Assembly: GCF_014118685.1 (NCBI RefSeq)
Contig: NZ_JACFAK010000004.1
Coordinates: forward strand, 111,101 to 175,100
Reading direction: 5' to 3'
Length of the DNA: 64,000 bases
From: Flaviflexus huanghaiensis
Lineage (GTDB): Bacteria > Actinomycetota > Actinomycetes > Actinomycetales > Actinomycetaceae
Shown: piece after piece, positions 1-8,800 of the stretch
Position numbering within the stretch: the first letter of the stretch is position 1
Layout of the letters: the number at the start of each line of letters is the position of its first letter
Notes under the pieces: model-generated
What the model saw: only the letters and a program-made list of their open reading frames with translations
Database searches by the model: none
Told to the model about the DNA's origin: nothing
Position numbers and translations under genes: made by a program

Positions 1-1
1 G

Positions 2-1723
2 TTCGTCCCACATTGGGACGAGTACGTGGAGGCTGCGAAAAGGTCCGCGTTCGACCCGACGCTCGGCAGGCTCGGGGAAGTGACGGATTCGATGGAGACT
101 CTCGCCCTTGGACCGGGGGCTGCGATTGCCCTCGCGGATACGAGGGGGAGGATTGGGCACTACGGAGCCGTCGAGGAGCTGACAGAATTAGCACCCGGCA
201 AGGACCTTGTCGTCATCGATGTCGGTGCACTCACTGAAGTGGAGCCGAGAGTCTTCGCTGAAGTTGATCGTCGACCGACGGGAGACCCAACTTCCGTTTA
301 CTTTGTCAGACCCGACTGGGACGAGAGCACAATCAGGGCGGGCATGAGGGACCTCGACGCTCGGTTGGGAGAGGTGCTGGACGACATACACAAAGCGCTA
401 CCTCGTGCGGACATCATCCTCGCCTCTCTCGCTGATTACGGTGAGCCCTCAACTCTCCAAGTGCTTATGCGCAGCTCGAACGACCCTGGCCTGCTCACCT
501 CGCAGACGACCCGGCGGGCCGGGCTCGTGACGAGCACCGACCTCACCGCGACTCTGGCTGGCACCGATAGCGCGGACATCGTAACCCTAGAGGGAGGCTC
601 GCCCGCCGACAACCGCGCTACAGTCACTAACTTGGCGCAGGTCAATGAGTCGATTCGGTCCGCCACAGGCCCAACGTTTGTTGCATGGGGAGTTTTGTGG
701 GGACTCACCTTCATCGCCGCCCTGCTGTTTCGCAGAGGAAGAGCCCTCCATATCTCCGCCCTTGCGGCCGCAGTTTTTCCCGCAGCGAGTGTGGCGATGA
801 ATCTGTTCCCATGGCACGACGCTAACCGGCCGACGCTTGTCCTCATCGTCGGCACTCTTCTGCTGAGCGCGGCTATCGGAACCGCCTCACACGCGGCCCG
901 CCGACGCGGTAGCGCAGTCCCCGCAGCTATGATCGCCGCGCTGACAGTGCTCGCCTTCCTCGCTCCTGTTCTGTTCGGGAGCACCCTTGCACTCGACTCG
1001 GTCTTCGGAGCACAACCCCAGGTGGGCCGCTTCTACGGGATGACGAACATGATGTTCGCAATCTCTGGAACCGCAGGCATCATCCTTGCGGGAGTCGTGG
1101 CAGTCATGGTGGAACGCCGCCGCGCAGCACTCTCAATCGGCCTTCTTGGAGCCGCCATCATCATCATCGACGGCTCGCCCTGGCACGGCGCGGACTTCGG
1201 TGGACCGCCGGTGTTGACGGTTGCCTTCCTCCTGCTTATTCTCCTCGTTCTCGGACGGCCAATGACGGCATGGAGCGCCCTCGGCATTGTCGTAGCCGGG
1301 GCTGTCATCACCGCGTCCTTCGTGACCATCGACTATCTGCGGCCGCCCGCTGAGCGCACCCATCTCGGGGAGTTTGCCGCATCCATTCTTGACGGATCCG
1401 CCATGACCGTTATCGGCCGGAAGGCGCTACAGGTGGCCGGATTATGGCCCGTCATCCTCGTCCTTGCCCTCATCATCATCGCGGCCTACGCATTCTTGCG
1501 GACTCGGGGAGTGCGGATGACGAACCCGGTCGGCACGGATCGAAGCGTGTGGACATGGGTTGTGGCAGCCCTCGTCATCGTGCTTGGCGGTGGGATGCTG
1601 ATCAACGACTCAGGCCCGATCATCGTCATCGTCGGTGCACTCGTTGCCATCCCACTCATTGCTTCAGCGGTCATGCCAGACCGGCACGCACGTAGGCATG
1701 TCACGCCTGCGGTCGGCGATTAG
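2..1723 (+). CDS. Multi-pass membrane protein, 5' end outside window
   Basis: The frame is open from the first bases of the window, so the true start probably lies upstream; an internal GTG at 26 is only the first possible start here. The first ~210 residues visible are hydrophilic. The rest holds roughly ten hydrophobic segments separated by short basic loops, including a run of four isoleucines near residue 376, so this is an integral membrane protein with a soluble N-terminal domain. I do not recognise a named family. It meets the glycosyltransferase gene tail to tail, with a 4-base overlap of the stop codons. Related actinobacteria have a membrane protein and a glycosyltransferase next to each other near recN/pyrG, which would suggest envelope work, but that is inference. 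Confidence 0.75.
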   Translation, partial: FVPHWDEYVEAAKRSAFDPTLGRLGEVTDSMETLALGPGAAIALADTRGRIGHYGAVEELTELAPGKDLVVIDVGALTEVEPRVFAEVDRRPTGDPTSVYFVRPDWDESTIRAGMRDLDARLGEVLDDIHKALPRADIILASLADYGEPSTLQVLMRSSNDPGLLTSQTTRRAGLVTSTDLTATLAGTDSADIVTLEGGSPADNRATVTNLAQVNESIRSATGPTFVAWGVLWGLTFIAALLFRRGRALHISALAAAVFPAASVAMNLFPWHDANRPTLVLIVGTLLLSAAIGTASHAARRRGSAVPAAMIAALTVLAFLAPVLFGSTLALDSVFGAQPQVGRFYGMTNMMFAISGTAGIILAGVVAVMVERRRAALSIGLLGAAIIIIDGSPWHGADFGGPPVLTVAFLLLILLVLGRPMTAWSALGIVVAGAVITASFVTIDYLRPPAERTHLGEFAASILDGSAMTVIGRKALQVAGLWPVILVLALIIIAAYAFLRTRGVRMTNPVGTDRSVWTWVVAALVIVLGGGMLINDSGPIIVIVGALVAIPLIASAVMPDRHARRHVTPAVGD

Positions 1724-2511
1724 ACGGCGCGCACGCGGTAGGCGTTGAACGGCTCTGCGGGACGCTGACTGCTGGGGTCCACTCGCAGGTGCGAAGGAAT
1801 GCGAACGCCCCTCAGCCGGCGAAGATTAACAGCGAGTGACACATCCCGGTACTGCGCGGCGCGGTGAAGTTGCCCTGAGAAGTCATTCCCAGTCGGACGA
1901 TGCTGAAGATCGCACGGAACCTCGAGAAGAGTCATACCGGCGACGAGCATGTCGATCGTCATGGCCGTTTCGACGCCCCAGCCGCGAGCGAGGGGCTTTG
2001 CAGCCTCGTACGCTTCACGGGTCATGCAACGCTGACCAGACAGCGGCTGCATGGGGGACCAGCCTGTCATTGTCGAGATCGCACGCCGAGCCATACCGGT
2101 GACGAGACCGTGCCCGCCCGCTCCGCTCTGCTTTGGCAGGACTGCGATCGTGCAGTCCGCCTCGCCGTGTAACACCGGGTCGACGAGCGGTGCGGTCTGG
2201 ACTGCAGTCTCCCCGAGATCGGCGTCGATAAACATGAGAAGACGGGGCTGGCGCCCCTCCGCATCCCTCATTGCCACGACCGACGAACCCGTCTCGAGTG
2301 CGGAGGCCTTGCCGCGGTTGACGGGATGCCGGACGACCGTGGCACCAGCCGCGCGTGCGGCTGATTGGGTGTCATCGGTCGACCCATCGTCGACGACGAC
2401 GATGAGATCGACGTGCGGTATTGCGCGCGCAGATCGGACGGTCGACGCAATGAGATCGACCTCGTCCTTAGCCGGAATAACGACGGCCACGTGCACGCGA
2501 GAGGAGTTCAC
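1720..2511 (-). CDS. Glycosyltransferase family 2
   Basis: A 263-residue GT-A type glycosyltransferase. The nucleotide-sugar site is visible as DDGSTDDT at residues 41-48, NRGK at 65-68 and the metal-binding DAD at 96-98. There is no membrane segment, so it should be cytosolic or peripheral, like dolichyl-phosphate-mannose or glucosyl-3-phosphoglycerate type synthases. Acceptor and donor cannot be read from the sequence. The start is GTG at 2511, and no strong ribosome site precedes it. The gene converges on the membrane protein to its left and is separated by about 80 bases from the DUF5926 gene. Confidence 0.85.
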   Translation of the reverse strand: MNSSRVHVAVVIPAKDEVDLIASTVRSARAIPHVDLIVVVDDGSTDDTQSAARAAGATVVRHPVNRGKASALETGSSVVAMRDAEGRQPRLLMFIDADLGETAVQTAPLVDPVLHGEADCTIAVLPKQSGAGGHGLVTGMARRAISTMTGWSPMQPLSGQRCMTREAYEAAKPLARGWGVETAMTIDMLVAGMTLLEVPCDLQHRPTGNDFSGQLHRAAQYRDVSLAVNLRRLRGVRIPSHLRVDPSSQRPAEPFNAYRVRAV

Positions 2512-2593
2512 AGGCTGAGCTTACCGCCCTTAAGCTGAGAGATTGACAACAGTTGAGAAACGGCGTCAACCTCCCGCTTGTCGGACATTGCTG

Positions 2594-3448
2594 TCACCGG
2601 AGCGTCACCTGCCGGGAGACGATCCCGGAACGGGCGCGCTTCTGTTCGGGGGAGAGCGGCTCGGTCGATGCGATCGCCGCGGAGAACTCGGCGTCGAATT
2701 CAGCCATCGGTCCCGCGAGCTCGTCAGCCTCCGTGCCCGGGGCAAGCTGCCACACGGGGATCAACAGGCCGCATGCGCGGAAGGCGCCGACGAACCGCGC
2801 GTCTTTGTCGAATCCTTCGGAGCGGGCGGTCTGGAGCCGTGCGAGACCATCGAGCACCCTGTCCTGATCCTCCGTGCGAATCCAGCGAACGAACTCGTTG
2901 GCCATTCGCACCCAGTAGGCGCCGCGGACGGAGTCGACGGCAACGGTGGGGGAAACATTGTCGCGGGTCTGTTCGATCGCCTCGCGCACCTCGTCACGGT
3001 CTTTTTCTTCGTCGCTCACCCAGTACGAGAATTCTTCGTAGAGGTCAAGTTCGAGCTCTTCATCGACGAGGATGTCCTGAAGGCGCGGGCCCGGCTCGGG
3101 AAGTGGGGCGGACGGGATTGTCTCACCCGGCTCAAGTTCGAGCGCCTCGAGGATCAGGGCGGCGAGATCACGCGAGGCATCGCCGGAACCCGTGACGGTC
3201 TGGATGGCGACGAGAAGTTCACCGTTCTTGCGGCGCACGGCCGCGGAGAGGTTGGGGAGGAGGGTAACGAGAGTGATCTCCCGGCTACCGTAGTCCTCAG
3301 TCGTCGTCACCGTCGTCGTCGCGGCTGGGATGATCTCGCGCATGGCGACAAGCTCGAGCTCCGACTGGAGGCCCTCGTAAGGTCGCTCAACGAAAGGTAC
3401 CCGCTTCTTCTTTGGTGCTTTGTCTTTGAGGCGGCTCTTCTTGCCCAT
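2594..3448 (-). CDS. DUF5926 family protein
   Basis: A 284-residue protein starting with a lysine-rich stretch (MGKKSRLKDKAPKKKR), the hallmark of the actinobacterial DUF5926 family, whose function is unknown. The rest is acidic and soluble, with no signal peptide. The open frame runs 32 codons further upstream, but ATG at 3448 is preceded by AGGA at proper spacing and matches the family start. It lies 8 bases behind the rhodanese gene on the same strand, so the two are probably cotranscribed. A 416-codon open frame on the opposite strand covers the same DNA and is a shadow. Confidence 0.8.
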   Translation of the reverse strand: MGKKSRLKDKAPKKKRVPFVERPYEGLQSELELVAMREIIPAATTTVTTTEDYGSREITLVTLLPNLSAAVRRKNGELLVAIQTVTGSGDASRDLAALILEALELEPGETIPSAPLPEPGPRLQDILVDEELELDLYEEFSYWVSDEEKDRDEVREAIEQTRDNVSPTVAVDSVRGAYWVRMANEFVRWIRTEDQDRVLDGLARLQTARSEGFDKDARFVGAFRACGLLIPVWQLAPGTEADELAGPMAEFDAEFSAAIASTEPLSPEQKRARSGIVSRQVTLR

Positions 3449-3456
3449 GGCTATCC

Positions 3457-3807
3457 TTACGCGATCGTCGGGATGTCGCCGTCGGACGACACAAGGGGGA
3501 GTCCGTTGCTCTGCCAGGCCGCCATGCCGTCGGTGAGGACCCATGCCTCGATGCCGTGCTCAGCGAGGATCTGTGCGGCATGTGCGCTACGGCGACCCAA
3601 CCGGCAGATAAGGATGACGTCCGAATCTGGGACGTCTTCGATGCGGTCAGCGAGCTCGTCGACAGGGATGTGGACCGCCCCCGGCGCATGCCCCGCATCC
3701 CACTCGTCCTCACTGCGGACATCGACGAGTACAAATCCCTCCGGGATGGGGTCGTCAGCGTCAAGATCGGTCGTGACGAGAGGTCCCGGATGAAGTGGAA
3801 TAGCCAT
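3457..3807 (-). CDS. Rhodanese-like domain protein
   Basis: A single-domain rhodanese of 116 residues. The active-site loop CRLGRRS (68-74) carries the persulfide-forming cysteine C68 and has the usual CxxGxRS form. An N-terminal VDVRSEDEWDAGH motif also fits the family. It would act as a cytosolic sulfurtransferase; the sulfur acceptor is unknown. The frame is open far upstream to 4086, but only the ATG at 3807 gives a family-like N-terminus. The divergent CopC-like gene begins about 20 bases away, so the two promoters must overlap. Confidence 0.85.
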   Translation of the reverse strand: MAIPLHPGPLVTTDLDADDPIPEGFVLVDVRSEDEWDAGHAPGAVHIPVDELADRIEDVPDSDVILICRLGRRSAHAAQILAEHGIEAWVLTDGMAAWQSNGLPLVSSDGDIPTIA

Positions 3808-3829
3808 GCGTCTAGAGTACGGTGAAAGG

Positions 3830-4408
3830 ATGATGGGACGAAACTTCTCACCGTACGTGCTCTTGGTTATCCTCGCCGCATTCCTCTTCGGTGCATCGCC
3901 CGCACAGGCCCATGACACCGTCATTGACATCAGCCCCGAGGACGGCGCCCAGGTAGATTCCGCGCCGGCAGAGGTCGTCCTGACATTCTCGGGTGCGCCA
4001 CTCGATGTGTCCCCGCAGGCCATCCTCCAAAAGGACGGCGAGATCATCGAGACGGAGCCAGTCACTCTTGACGGCTTCGATGTCATCCTTCCACTACCGG
4101 AACTCGACGCTGGCGACTACACGGTTGTCTATTCGATCGTGTCCTCCGACGGTCATAGGATCGACGGAACGACGTCCTTCGCTGTCGCCAGCGGTGCAGA
4201 AGAGACCCAAGGATCGACGCCAGACGAGACGAACATCGACAGTCAAGCGCCGACCGCGACAGCGACAAGCGATGACCAAGCAACAGACTCCTCGGAGTCA
4301 GACGGCGCTGATGATGGAGTCGTGTCGGGAATCCGCTGGGCGGGGATCCTGATCGTTACCCTCGGCATCGCAGTCATTATCTCTCGCTCCCTGCGTAATC
4401 GCAGGTGA
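3830..4408 (+). CDS. CopC-domain copper-binding protein
   Basis: A secreted, membrane-anchored CopC/YcnJ-type protein of about 190 residues. A signal peptide ends at AQA, leaving a mature N-terminal His (HDTV), the copper ligand of CopC proteins. The domain closes with the SSDGHRIDGTTSF motif. A Ser/Thr/Asp-rich linker follows, then one C-terminal transmembrane helix and a basic tail (SLRNRR). It should bind periplasmic or extracytoplasmic Cu(II). Two ATGs (3830 and 3833) follow the GAAAGG site closely; either may be used. No CopD or other copper gene is next to it. Confidence 0.85.
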   Translation: MMGRNFSPYVLLVILAAFLFGASPAQAHDTVIDISPEDGAQVDSAPAEVVLTFSGAPLDVSPQAILQKDGEIIETEPVTLDGFDVILPLPELDAGDYTVVYSIVSSDGHRIDGTTSFAVASGAEETQGSTPDETNIDSQAPTATATSDDQATDSSESDGADDGVVSGIRWAGILIVTLGIAVIISRSLRNRR

Positions 4409-4498
4409 AATCGGCGTTAGCAAGATCTCTATTCGTCCCCTTATGAGGCCGGATTGACGGGAGTATCTTGGCGTGGGAGACGGAAGTGAAGGAGAGTT

Positions 4499-6274
4499 GT
4501 GGAGAAGCGGCGCAGGGACCTGACCTCGAAGCGAGCTTATCGCGGGATGACGCCCGAGCAGGCAGAAGCAGCCGATAAGAAGCATCGCGAAATCCTCTCC
4601 ATCCTTACCGGCCTCCTGCTGGTCCAGTTCCTTGGCATGCTCGCCAACACGATCGTCTCCAATGCGATGCCGATCATCGTGGCAGAAATCGGCGGAAACC
4701 AGTCCCACTACACGTGGATCCTTACCGCCGGGATTCTCGCGAACACTGTCATGACCGCGCTGACAGGCAAACTCGCTGACCTGTTCGACAAGAAGCGGCT
4801 CTTTATCGCCTCGATGCTCATCTTCATCGTCGGTTCGGCCCTGTCCGGTGCTGCTACTAGCCCAGAGATGCTCATCGCGTTCCGCGTCATTCAAGGTCTC
4901 GGCATGGGCATGCAGGTCATGATGTCGATGGTCATCATGGCAACGATCATCCCGCCGCGCGAGCGCGGCCGCTACAACGGCTACATGGGCGCGACATTGG
5001 CGCTTGCCACGGTCTCGGGCCCACTCCTCGGCGGCCTCATCGTCGACACCCCGTGGCTTGGCTGGCGGTGGAGCTTCTGGTCGATGATCCCGTTCATGCT
5101 CGCCGCCATCTGGGTCATCGTTCGCAAGCTTGAGGTGCCGAGCATCCGCACCGGCAAGGTTCATCTCGACATTCCCGGGGCCGCCCTCATCGCCATCTCC
5201 GCTGTTTCCCTCCTTCTGTGGGTCTCTCTCGTCGGCCGCGGTATCCCGTTCACCGACCCCGGTGCCCTCGTCCTCATCGCCGTCGCTATCATCACCGCGG
5301 CCGTGTTCGTCTTCGTCGAAAAGAGGAGCCCGGAACCCCTCATCCCCATGGACATCCTCACGCACCGCAATACCGTGCTTGCGATCATCGCCGTTATGGG
5401 TGCGGGAACGATGATGTTCGGGGCCTCCGTCTTCCTCGGCCAGTACTTCCAGTACGGGCGCGGTTACTCGCCGTCGGCGGCTGGCCTGCTCACCCTGCCG
5501 ATGATGATTGGCATCGTCATTGCCTCGACCTGGATCGGTCAGCTCATCACCCGCAAGGGCATCTGGAAGCGCTATGTCGTCTCAGGCATGATGCTCATGA
5601 CTGCGGCCTCGGCTGCTCTCACGTTCACACGGCAGGACACGAACCTTATCCTCATAGGACTTGCTCTTTTTGCTGCCGGATGGGGGCTTGGTGCCGCCAA
5701 CCAGAACCTCGTCCTTGCCGTGCAGAACACCGTGCCGCTGAGACAGATGGGGGCGGCGACATCGACCGTCACGTTCTTTCGTAATCTCGGTGGCGCCGTT
5801 GGCATCCAGGTTCTTGGTGCCGCGTATCATGCCGCGACGGACAGCTACATGGTGCGTGAGTTTGGCGAACTCCTTTCCGTTCCGGCAAGCGGCTCTGGTG
5901 CCCTCGATCTCAGCGCACTGCCCGATCCTGTCGAGGATGTCGCCCGCGGCGCCTTCGGTAACTCGCTGTGGTCCGTCTTTGCGGCCTCCGCCGTTCTCCT
6001 CCTCATCGGCACGATCGCGTCGAGCTTCATGAAGGGCACGTCCCTACGCGACACCGTCGACATCGAGAACACAGTGCACCGCTCACTCGTGAGAGACGGT
6101 GGAGTAGCGGAGACAGACGGGCAGCAACAGGAGTTGCAAGACGCCGAACGGCCTGGCTTCGAGCGTCCTGCGCTTCGGCCCGATCATGACCATGTACGGG
6201 ATAACCGGGTCACTGGGCTCAAGCCGGTCCTCCCTCACGATGAGGACGAGCCGACGACGGACAAGACCGACTGA
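4499..6274 (+). CDS. MFS multidrug efflux transporter (DHA2/EmrB type)
   Basis: A 591-residue, 14-helix drug:proton antiporter of the EmrB/QacA group. The cytoplasmic loop between helices 2 and 3 reads GKLADLFDKKR, and motif C is present as VSGPLLGGLI. Charged extensions at both ends are cytoplasmic; the C-terminal ~80 residues are rich in Asp, Glu and Arg. The start is GTG at 4499, preceded by AAGGAG. It stands alone on the plus strand between the CopC-like gene and a terminator. Substrates cannot be predicted. Confidence 0.85.
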   Translation: MEKRRRDLTSKRAYRGMTPEQAEAADKKHREILSILTGLLLVQFLGMLANTIVSNAMPIIVAEIGGNQSHYTWILTAGILANTVMTALTGKLADLFDKKRLFIASMLIFIVGSALSGAATSPEMLIAFRVIQGLGMGMQVMMSMVIMATIIPPRERGRYNGYMGATLALATVSGPLLGGLIVDTPWLGWRWSFWSMIPFMLAAIWVIVRKLEVPSIRTGKVHLDIPGAALIAISAVSLLLWVSLVGRGIPFTDPGALVLIAVAIITAAVFVFVEKRSPEPLIPMDILTHRNTVLAIIAVMGAGTMMFGASVFLGQYFQYGRGYSPSAAGLLTLPMMIGIVIASTWIGQLITRKGIWKRYVVSGMMLMTAASAALTFTRQDTNLILIGLALFAAGWGLGAANQNLVLAVQNTVPLRQMGAATSTVTFFRNLGGAVGIQVLGAAYHAATDSYMVREFGELLSVPASGSGALDLSALPDPVEDVARGAFGNSLWSVFAASAVLLLIGTIASSFMKGTSLRDTVDIENTVHRSLVRDGGVAETDGQQQELQDAERPGFERPALRPDHDHVRDNRVTGLKPVLPHDEDEPTTDKTD

Positions 6275-6372
6275 TTCGTCTTCCCTTGGCCGGTAGCCAG
6301 TGCGTCTAATGGGACGTGGAGGTGACGCCATGCGCCACACACCGAATTGAAGGCCGCAAGGCTTTAACGGAC

Positions 6373-6405
6373 AGAGGGCCGACAGCTGTCGGCCCTCTCT
6401 TTTCA
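6373..6405. terminator. Bidirectional terminator between efflux pump and upp
   Basis: A perfect inverted repeat of 13 bases per arm (AGAGGGCCGACAG and its complement) at 6373-6398 is followed by CTTTT on the plus strand. It lies between two convergent genes and so can serve both. Confidence 0.8.
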
Positions 6406-6417
6406 CCACTTACACGA

Positions 6418-7062
6418 TCAGTCGACGACGCCGTAAAGCCTGTCTCCAGCATCTCCAAGCCCGGGCACAATGTAGCCCTTCTCGTTGAGCTTCTCGTCGA
6501 CGGCTGCGAGAACGACTGTGACGTTCGCACGGTCACCGACGTGGTCCTCCAGGGCTTTGATGCCTTCGGGTGCTCCAAGGAGGCAGATCGCGGTCACATC
6601 CTTCGCGCCTCGCTCAAGGAGGTAATCGATGGAGGCGATGAGGGTGTGTCCGGTGGCCAGCATGGGATCGAGGACGAAGCACTGCCGGTTCGACAGATCA
6701 TCTGGGAGACGGTTTGCATACGTGACCGCTTCAAAAGTTGTTTCGTCCCTCTTCATCCCGAGGAACCCGACCTCGGCGGTGGGAAGGATCCTCTCCATGC
6801 CGGACAGCATGCCGAGCCCAGCCCGCAGGATCGGTACGACGATCGGAAGTGGGGTCGACAGTGCGGTGCCAGTTGTTTTTGCAACCGGAGTCTCAATTTC
6901 GAGCGGCTCAACATCGATGTCCCTCGTCGCCTCATAGGCCAGGAGCGTCATGAGCTCTTCAACGAGCTGACGAAAGACCGGCGATGGCGTCTCCCTGCGG
7001 CGAAGGGCAGTCAACTTATGGTGGACAAGGGGGTGATCGATGACCTGCAGTCTCATGTCCAC
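6418..7062 (-). CDS. upp: Uracil phosphoribosyltransferase
   Basis: Salvages uracil to UMP using PRPP. The protein has 212-214 residues, normal for the family. The PRPP loop DPMLATGHT lies at 132-140 and the uracil-binding [13 protein letters not shown] near the C-terminus. Two starts are possible, GTG at 7062 or ATG at 7056; most family members begin with the MRLQ-type sequence, favouring 7056. It is divergent from tadA, with only about 45 bases between them. Confidence 0.96.
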   Translation of the reverse strand: MDMRLQVIDHPLVHHKLTALRRRETPSPVFRQLVEELMTLLAYEATRDIDVEPLEIETPVAKTTGTALSTPLPIVVPILRAGLGMLSGMERILPTAEVGFLGMKRDETTFEAVTYANRLPDDLSNRQCFVLDPMLATGHTLIASIDYLLERGAKDVTAICLLGAPEGIKALEDHVGDRANVTVVLAAVDEKLNEKGYIVPGLGDAGDRLYGVVD

Positions 7063-7106
7063 TAATCTAACGCAGTAAAAGAGCCGACGCAGGGAACGGA
7101 GGGCCT

Positions 7107-7574
7107 ATGAGTCCTGAAAGAGTCCGACATTACGAGACTCACATGCGACGCTGCATCGACCTCGCGCGGACCGCCGCGGGACGCTTGGACATTCCGGTGG
7201 GGGCATTGGTGCTCGATGAGGGCGGGAACATCATTGGGACCGGCTTCAACACCCGCGAACACGACCACGACCCGGCCGGGCACGCAGAGATTGTCGCACT
7301 TCGCGAAGCGGCGCTGTCAAAGATGAGTTGGCGTTTGGACGGATGTACGCTCGTCGTCACGCTCGAGCCCTGCACCATGTGCGCCGGAGCAATCGTTCTC
7401 TCGCGCGTCGCCACAATCGTTTTCGGCGCCTGGGATCCGAAGGCTGGCGCAGCCGGGTCGGTGCGAGATGTGCTACGAGATCCCAGACTCAACCATCAGG
7501 TCGAAGTCATTGGCGGCGTGCTCGAAGAAGAATGTTCCGCCCAGCTGGCCGAGTACTTCAGGGCGCGCCGATAA
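7107..7574 (+). CDS. tadA: tRNA adenosine(34) deaminase
   Basis: Converts A34 to inosine in tRNA-Arg(ACG). The zinc site is complete: H59-A60-E61 with the catalytic Glu, and PCTMC with C89 and C92. The length of 155 residues is normal. A second ATG at 7143 is possible, but 7107 keeps an N-terminal helix seen in most members. It is followed directly by tRNA-Ser, a neighbour pairing common in actinobacteria. Confidence 0.95.
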   Translation: MSPERVRHYETHMRRCIDLARTAAGRLDIPVGALVLDEGGNIIGTGFNTREHDHDPAGHAEIVALREAALSKMSWRLDGCTLVVTLEPCTMCAGAIVLSRVATIVFGAWDPKAGAAGSVRDVLRDPRLNHQVEVIGGVLEEECSAQLAEYFRARR

Positions 7575-7639
7575 GTCCGCCACAATCGGCTAGGAGGATT
7601 TGTGAAAGCCGGTCACCTGCCAGTAATCTGAAGTGCGCT

Positions 7640-7727
7640 GGTGGAGTGTCCGAGCGGCCGAAGGTGCAGCACTCGAAATGCTGTTTGGTGAAAGCCAACG
7701 TGGGTTCAAATCCCACCTCCACCGCCA
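7640..7727 (+). tRNA. tRNA-Ser (CGA)
   Basis: An 88-base class II tRNA with a 7-bp acceptor stem (GGTGGAG/CTCCACC), discriminator G and encoded CCA. The anticodon loop CTCGAAA gives CGA, reading UCG. A long variable arm (TGGTGAAAGCCA region) confirms serine, and the T loop TTCAAAT is canonical. Confidence 0.97.
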
Positions 7728-7729
7728 AA

Positions 7730-7770
7730 AAATTCCCCGGAATACCGATAAAAGGTAGTCCGGGGAATTC
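7730..7770. terminator. Hairpin after tRNA-Ser
   Basis: Eleven-base arms AATTCCCCGGA (7731-7741) and TCCGGGGAATT (7759-7769) enclose a 17-base loop. It lies between tRNA-Ser and the convergent Ltp lipoprotein gene and probably terminates both. The T-tract is weak. Confidence 0.6.
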
Positions 7771-7806
7771 TGCACTCTGCAGGAGAAGTCTCTGAAGTTC
7801 CCCTGT

Positions 7807-8490
7807 TTAGAGTCCTGCCTGATCGACGCCGTAGGTGGCCTGTTCGAGAGTGAATCCTTCAAACATGAGCTGGTCGATGAGGCCCTGGCGGGAGAAACCC
7901 GAGAATTCCAGGTACGACTGTGCGGATTCAGCCGCTTCTTGATTCCAGTCAACCGCGATGGAATCGACGCCATAGGTTGCCTGCTCCGGGGTGAATTCTT
8001 CATAGATGAGCTGGTCGATGAGGCCCTGGCGGGAGAACGCCGAGAAGCTGAGATACGACTCCGCGGAGCCAGCGGCCTGCTCGTTCCAGTCGACAGAGAT
8101 CGAATCCACAGCGAGTTGAGCATCGGCGTTTGAGAAGCCCTCGTATTCCAGCTGGCCGACGAGGCCGTCTCGGGAGAAGTTCGTGAACGCGAGGTATGAT
8201 TCGGCCGACCGCACCGCGTTCTGCTGTTCGAGGGTCAGGTTCGACTCCGGAGCCTCGGTCGTCTTTTCCGGCTCAGCCTGCTCACCCTCGTCTTCCGCGG
8301 GCTCCGTTTCCTCAGCCGGTTCCTCAGAGGGGCTTTCTGACTCCGTCGCCACTTCCTCTGTTGTCGCCTCGTCTGTCGATTCAGCGACTTCCGTATCTCC
8401 GTCTCCAGAGCAGGCTCCGACGAGTAGTCCAAGAGCGAGAATCGCGGCAAGAGGGCCGCGGAAAAATTTGAGAGTCTTTAGATTGTTCAT
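7807..8490 (-). CDS. Ltp-family lipoprotein with three repeats
   Basis: A 227-residue lipoprotein: a basic N-terminus, a hydrophobic core and the lipobox LVGAC, then an acidic Glu/Thr-rich linker of about 60 residues. Three tandem ~47-residue repeats follow, each of the form A.SAESYL.F..FSR.GL..QL.YE.F and ending in VDSI.VDWN (host cell surface-exposed lipoprotein repeat). The prototype, Ltp of Streptococcus phage TP-J34, blocks DNA injection by incoming phage. Chromosomal actinobacterial members are common and mostly uncharacterised, so superinfection exclusion here is a hypothesis. No phage genes are nearby. The third repeat ends abruptly at VDQAGL, the stop. Confidence 0.85.
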   Translation of the reverse strand: MNNLKTLKFFRGPLAAILALGLLVGACSGDGDTEVAESTDEATTEEVATESESPSEEPAEETEPAEDEGEQAEPEKTTEAPESNLTLEQQNAVRSAESYLAFTNFSRDGLVGQLEYEGFSNADAQLAVDSISVDWNEQAAGSAESYLSFSAFSRQGLIDQLIYEEFTPEQATYGVDSIAVDWNQEAAESAQSYLEFSGFSRQGLIDQLMFEGFTLEQATYGVDQAGL

Positions 8491-8800
8491 GTCATGCCGT
8501 CCTACTCAGCGTCACGTGAGCGAGATCTGGAACAGATCCAGCGCTTCTACTGAAGCGGCTCCATTGCCGCTCCTTAGTTCTAACGATACGGACCTAATCG
8601 GGCGAACATTTTGGGCCAACAGCGGGACGCTGCGACGGCATGTGAAACAGTCAATTGCCGGGGGTGATGGGCGCTCTGCGACAGTTTTGCCGTCGTTTAG
8701 TTAAGGCTGTGCTCGGCTCCCATCCGGAAGCCGAGCACAGCATGAATCCCTCAAAGTCGACGGTTGGTTGACGTGAGCCAGCTGCCGCGGAGGGTGGGAA
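8491..8800. other. Intergenic, Ltp promoter side and a terminator
   Basis: Apart from the hairpin at 8706-8741, listed separately, I see no gene or clear motif in these 310 bases. The part next to 8490 must hold the Ltp gene promoter. Confidence 0.6.
8706..8741 (-). terminator. Terminator hairpin behind the serine hydrolase
   Basis: Arms GCTGTGCTCGGC (8706-8717) and its exact complement (8730-8741) around a 12-base loop. It lies 60 bases past the serine hydrolase stop on the minus strand. The same 12-base stem recurs at 10557-10588. Confidence 0.65.

Noticed and set aside
2543..3793. 416-codon open frame on the plus strand
   Set aside because: Antisense to the DUF5926 and rhodanese genes; composition follows from their codon bias, and no family is seen.
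4298..5365. 355-codon open frame on the minus strand
   Set aside because: Antisense to the efflux pump; Asp/His/Arg-rich translation is typical for the shadow of a membrane protein.
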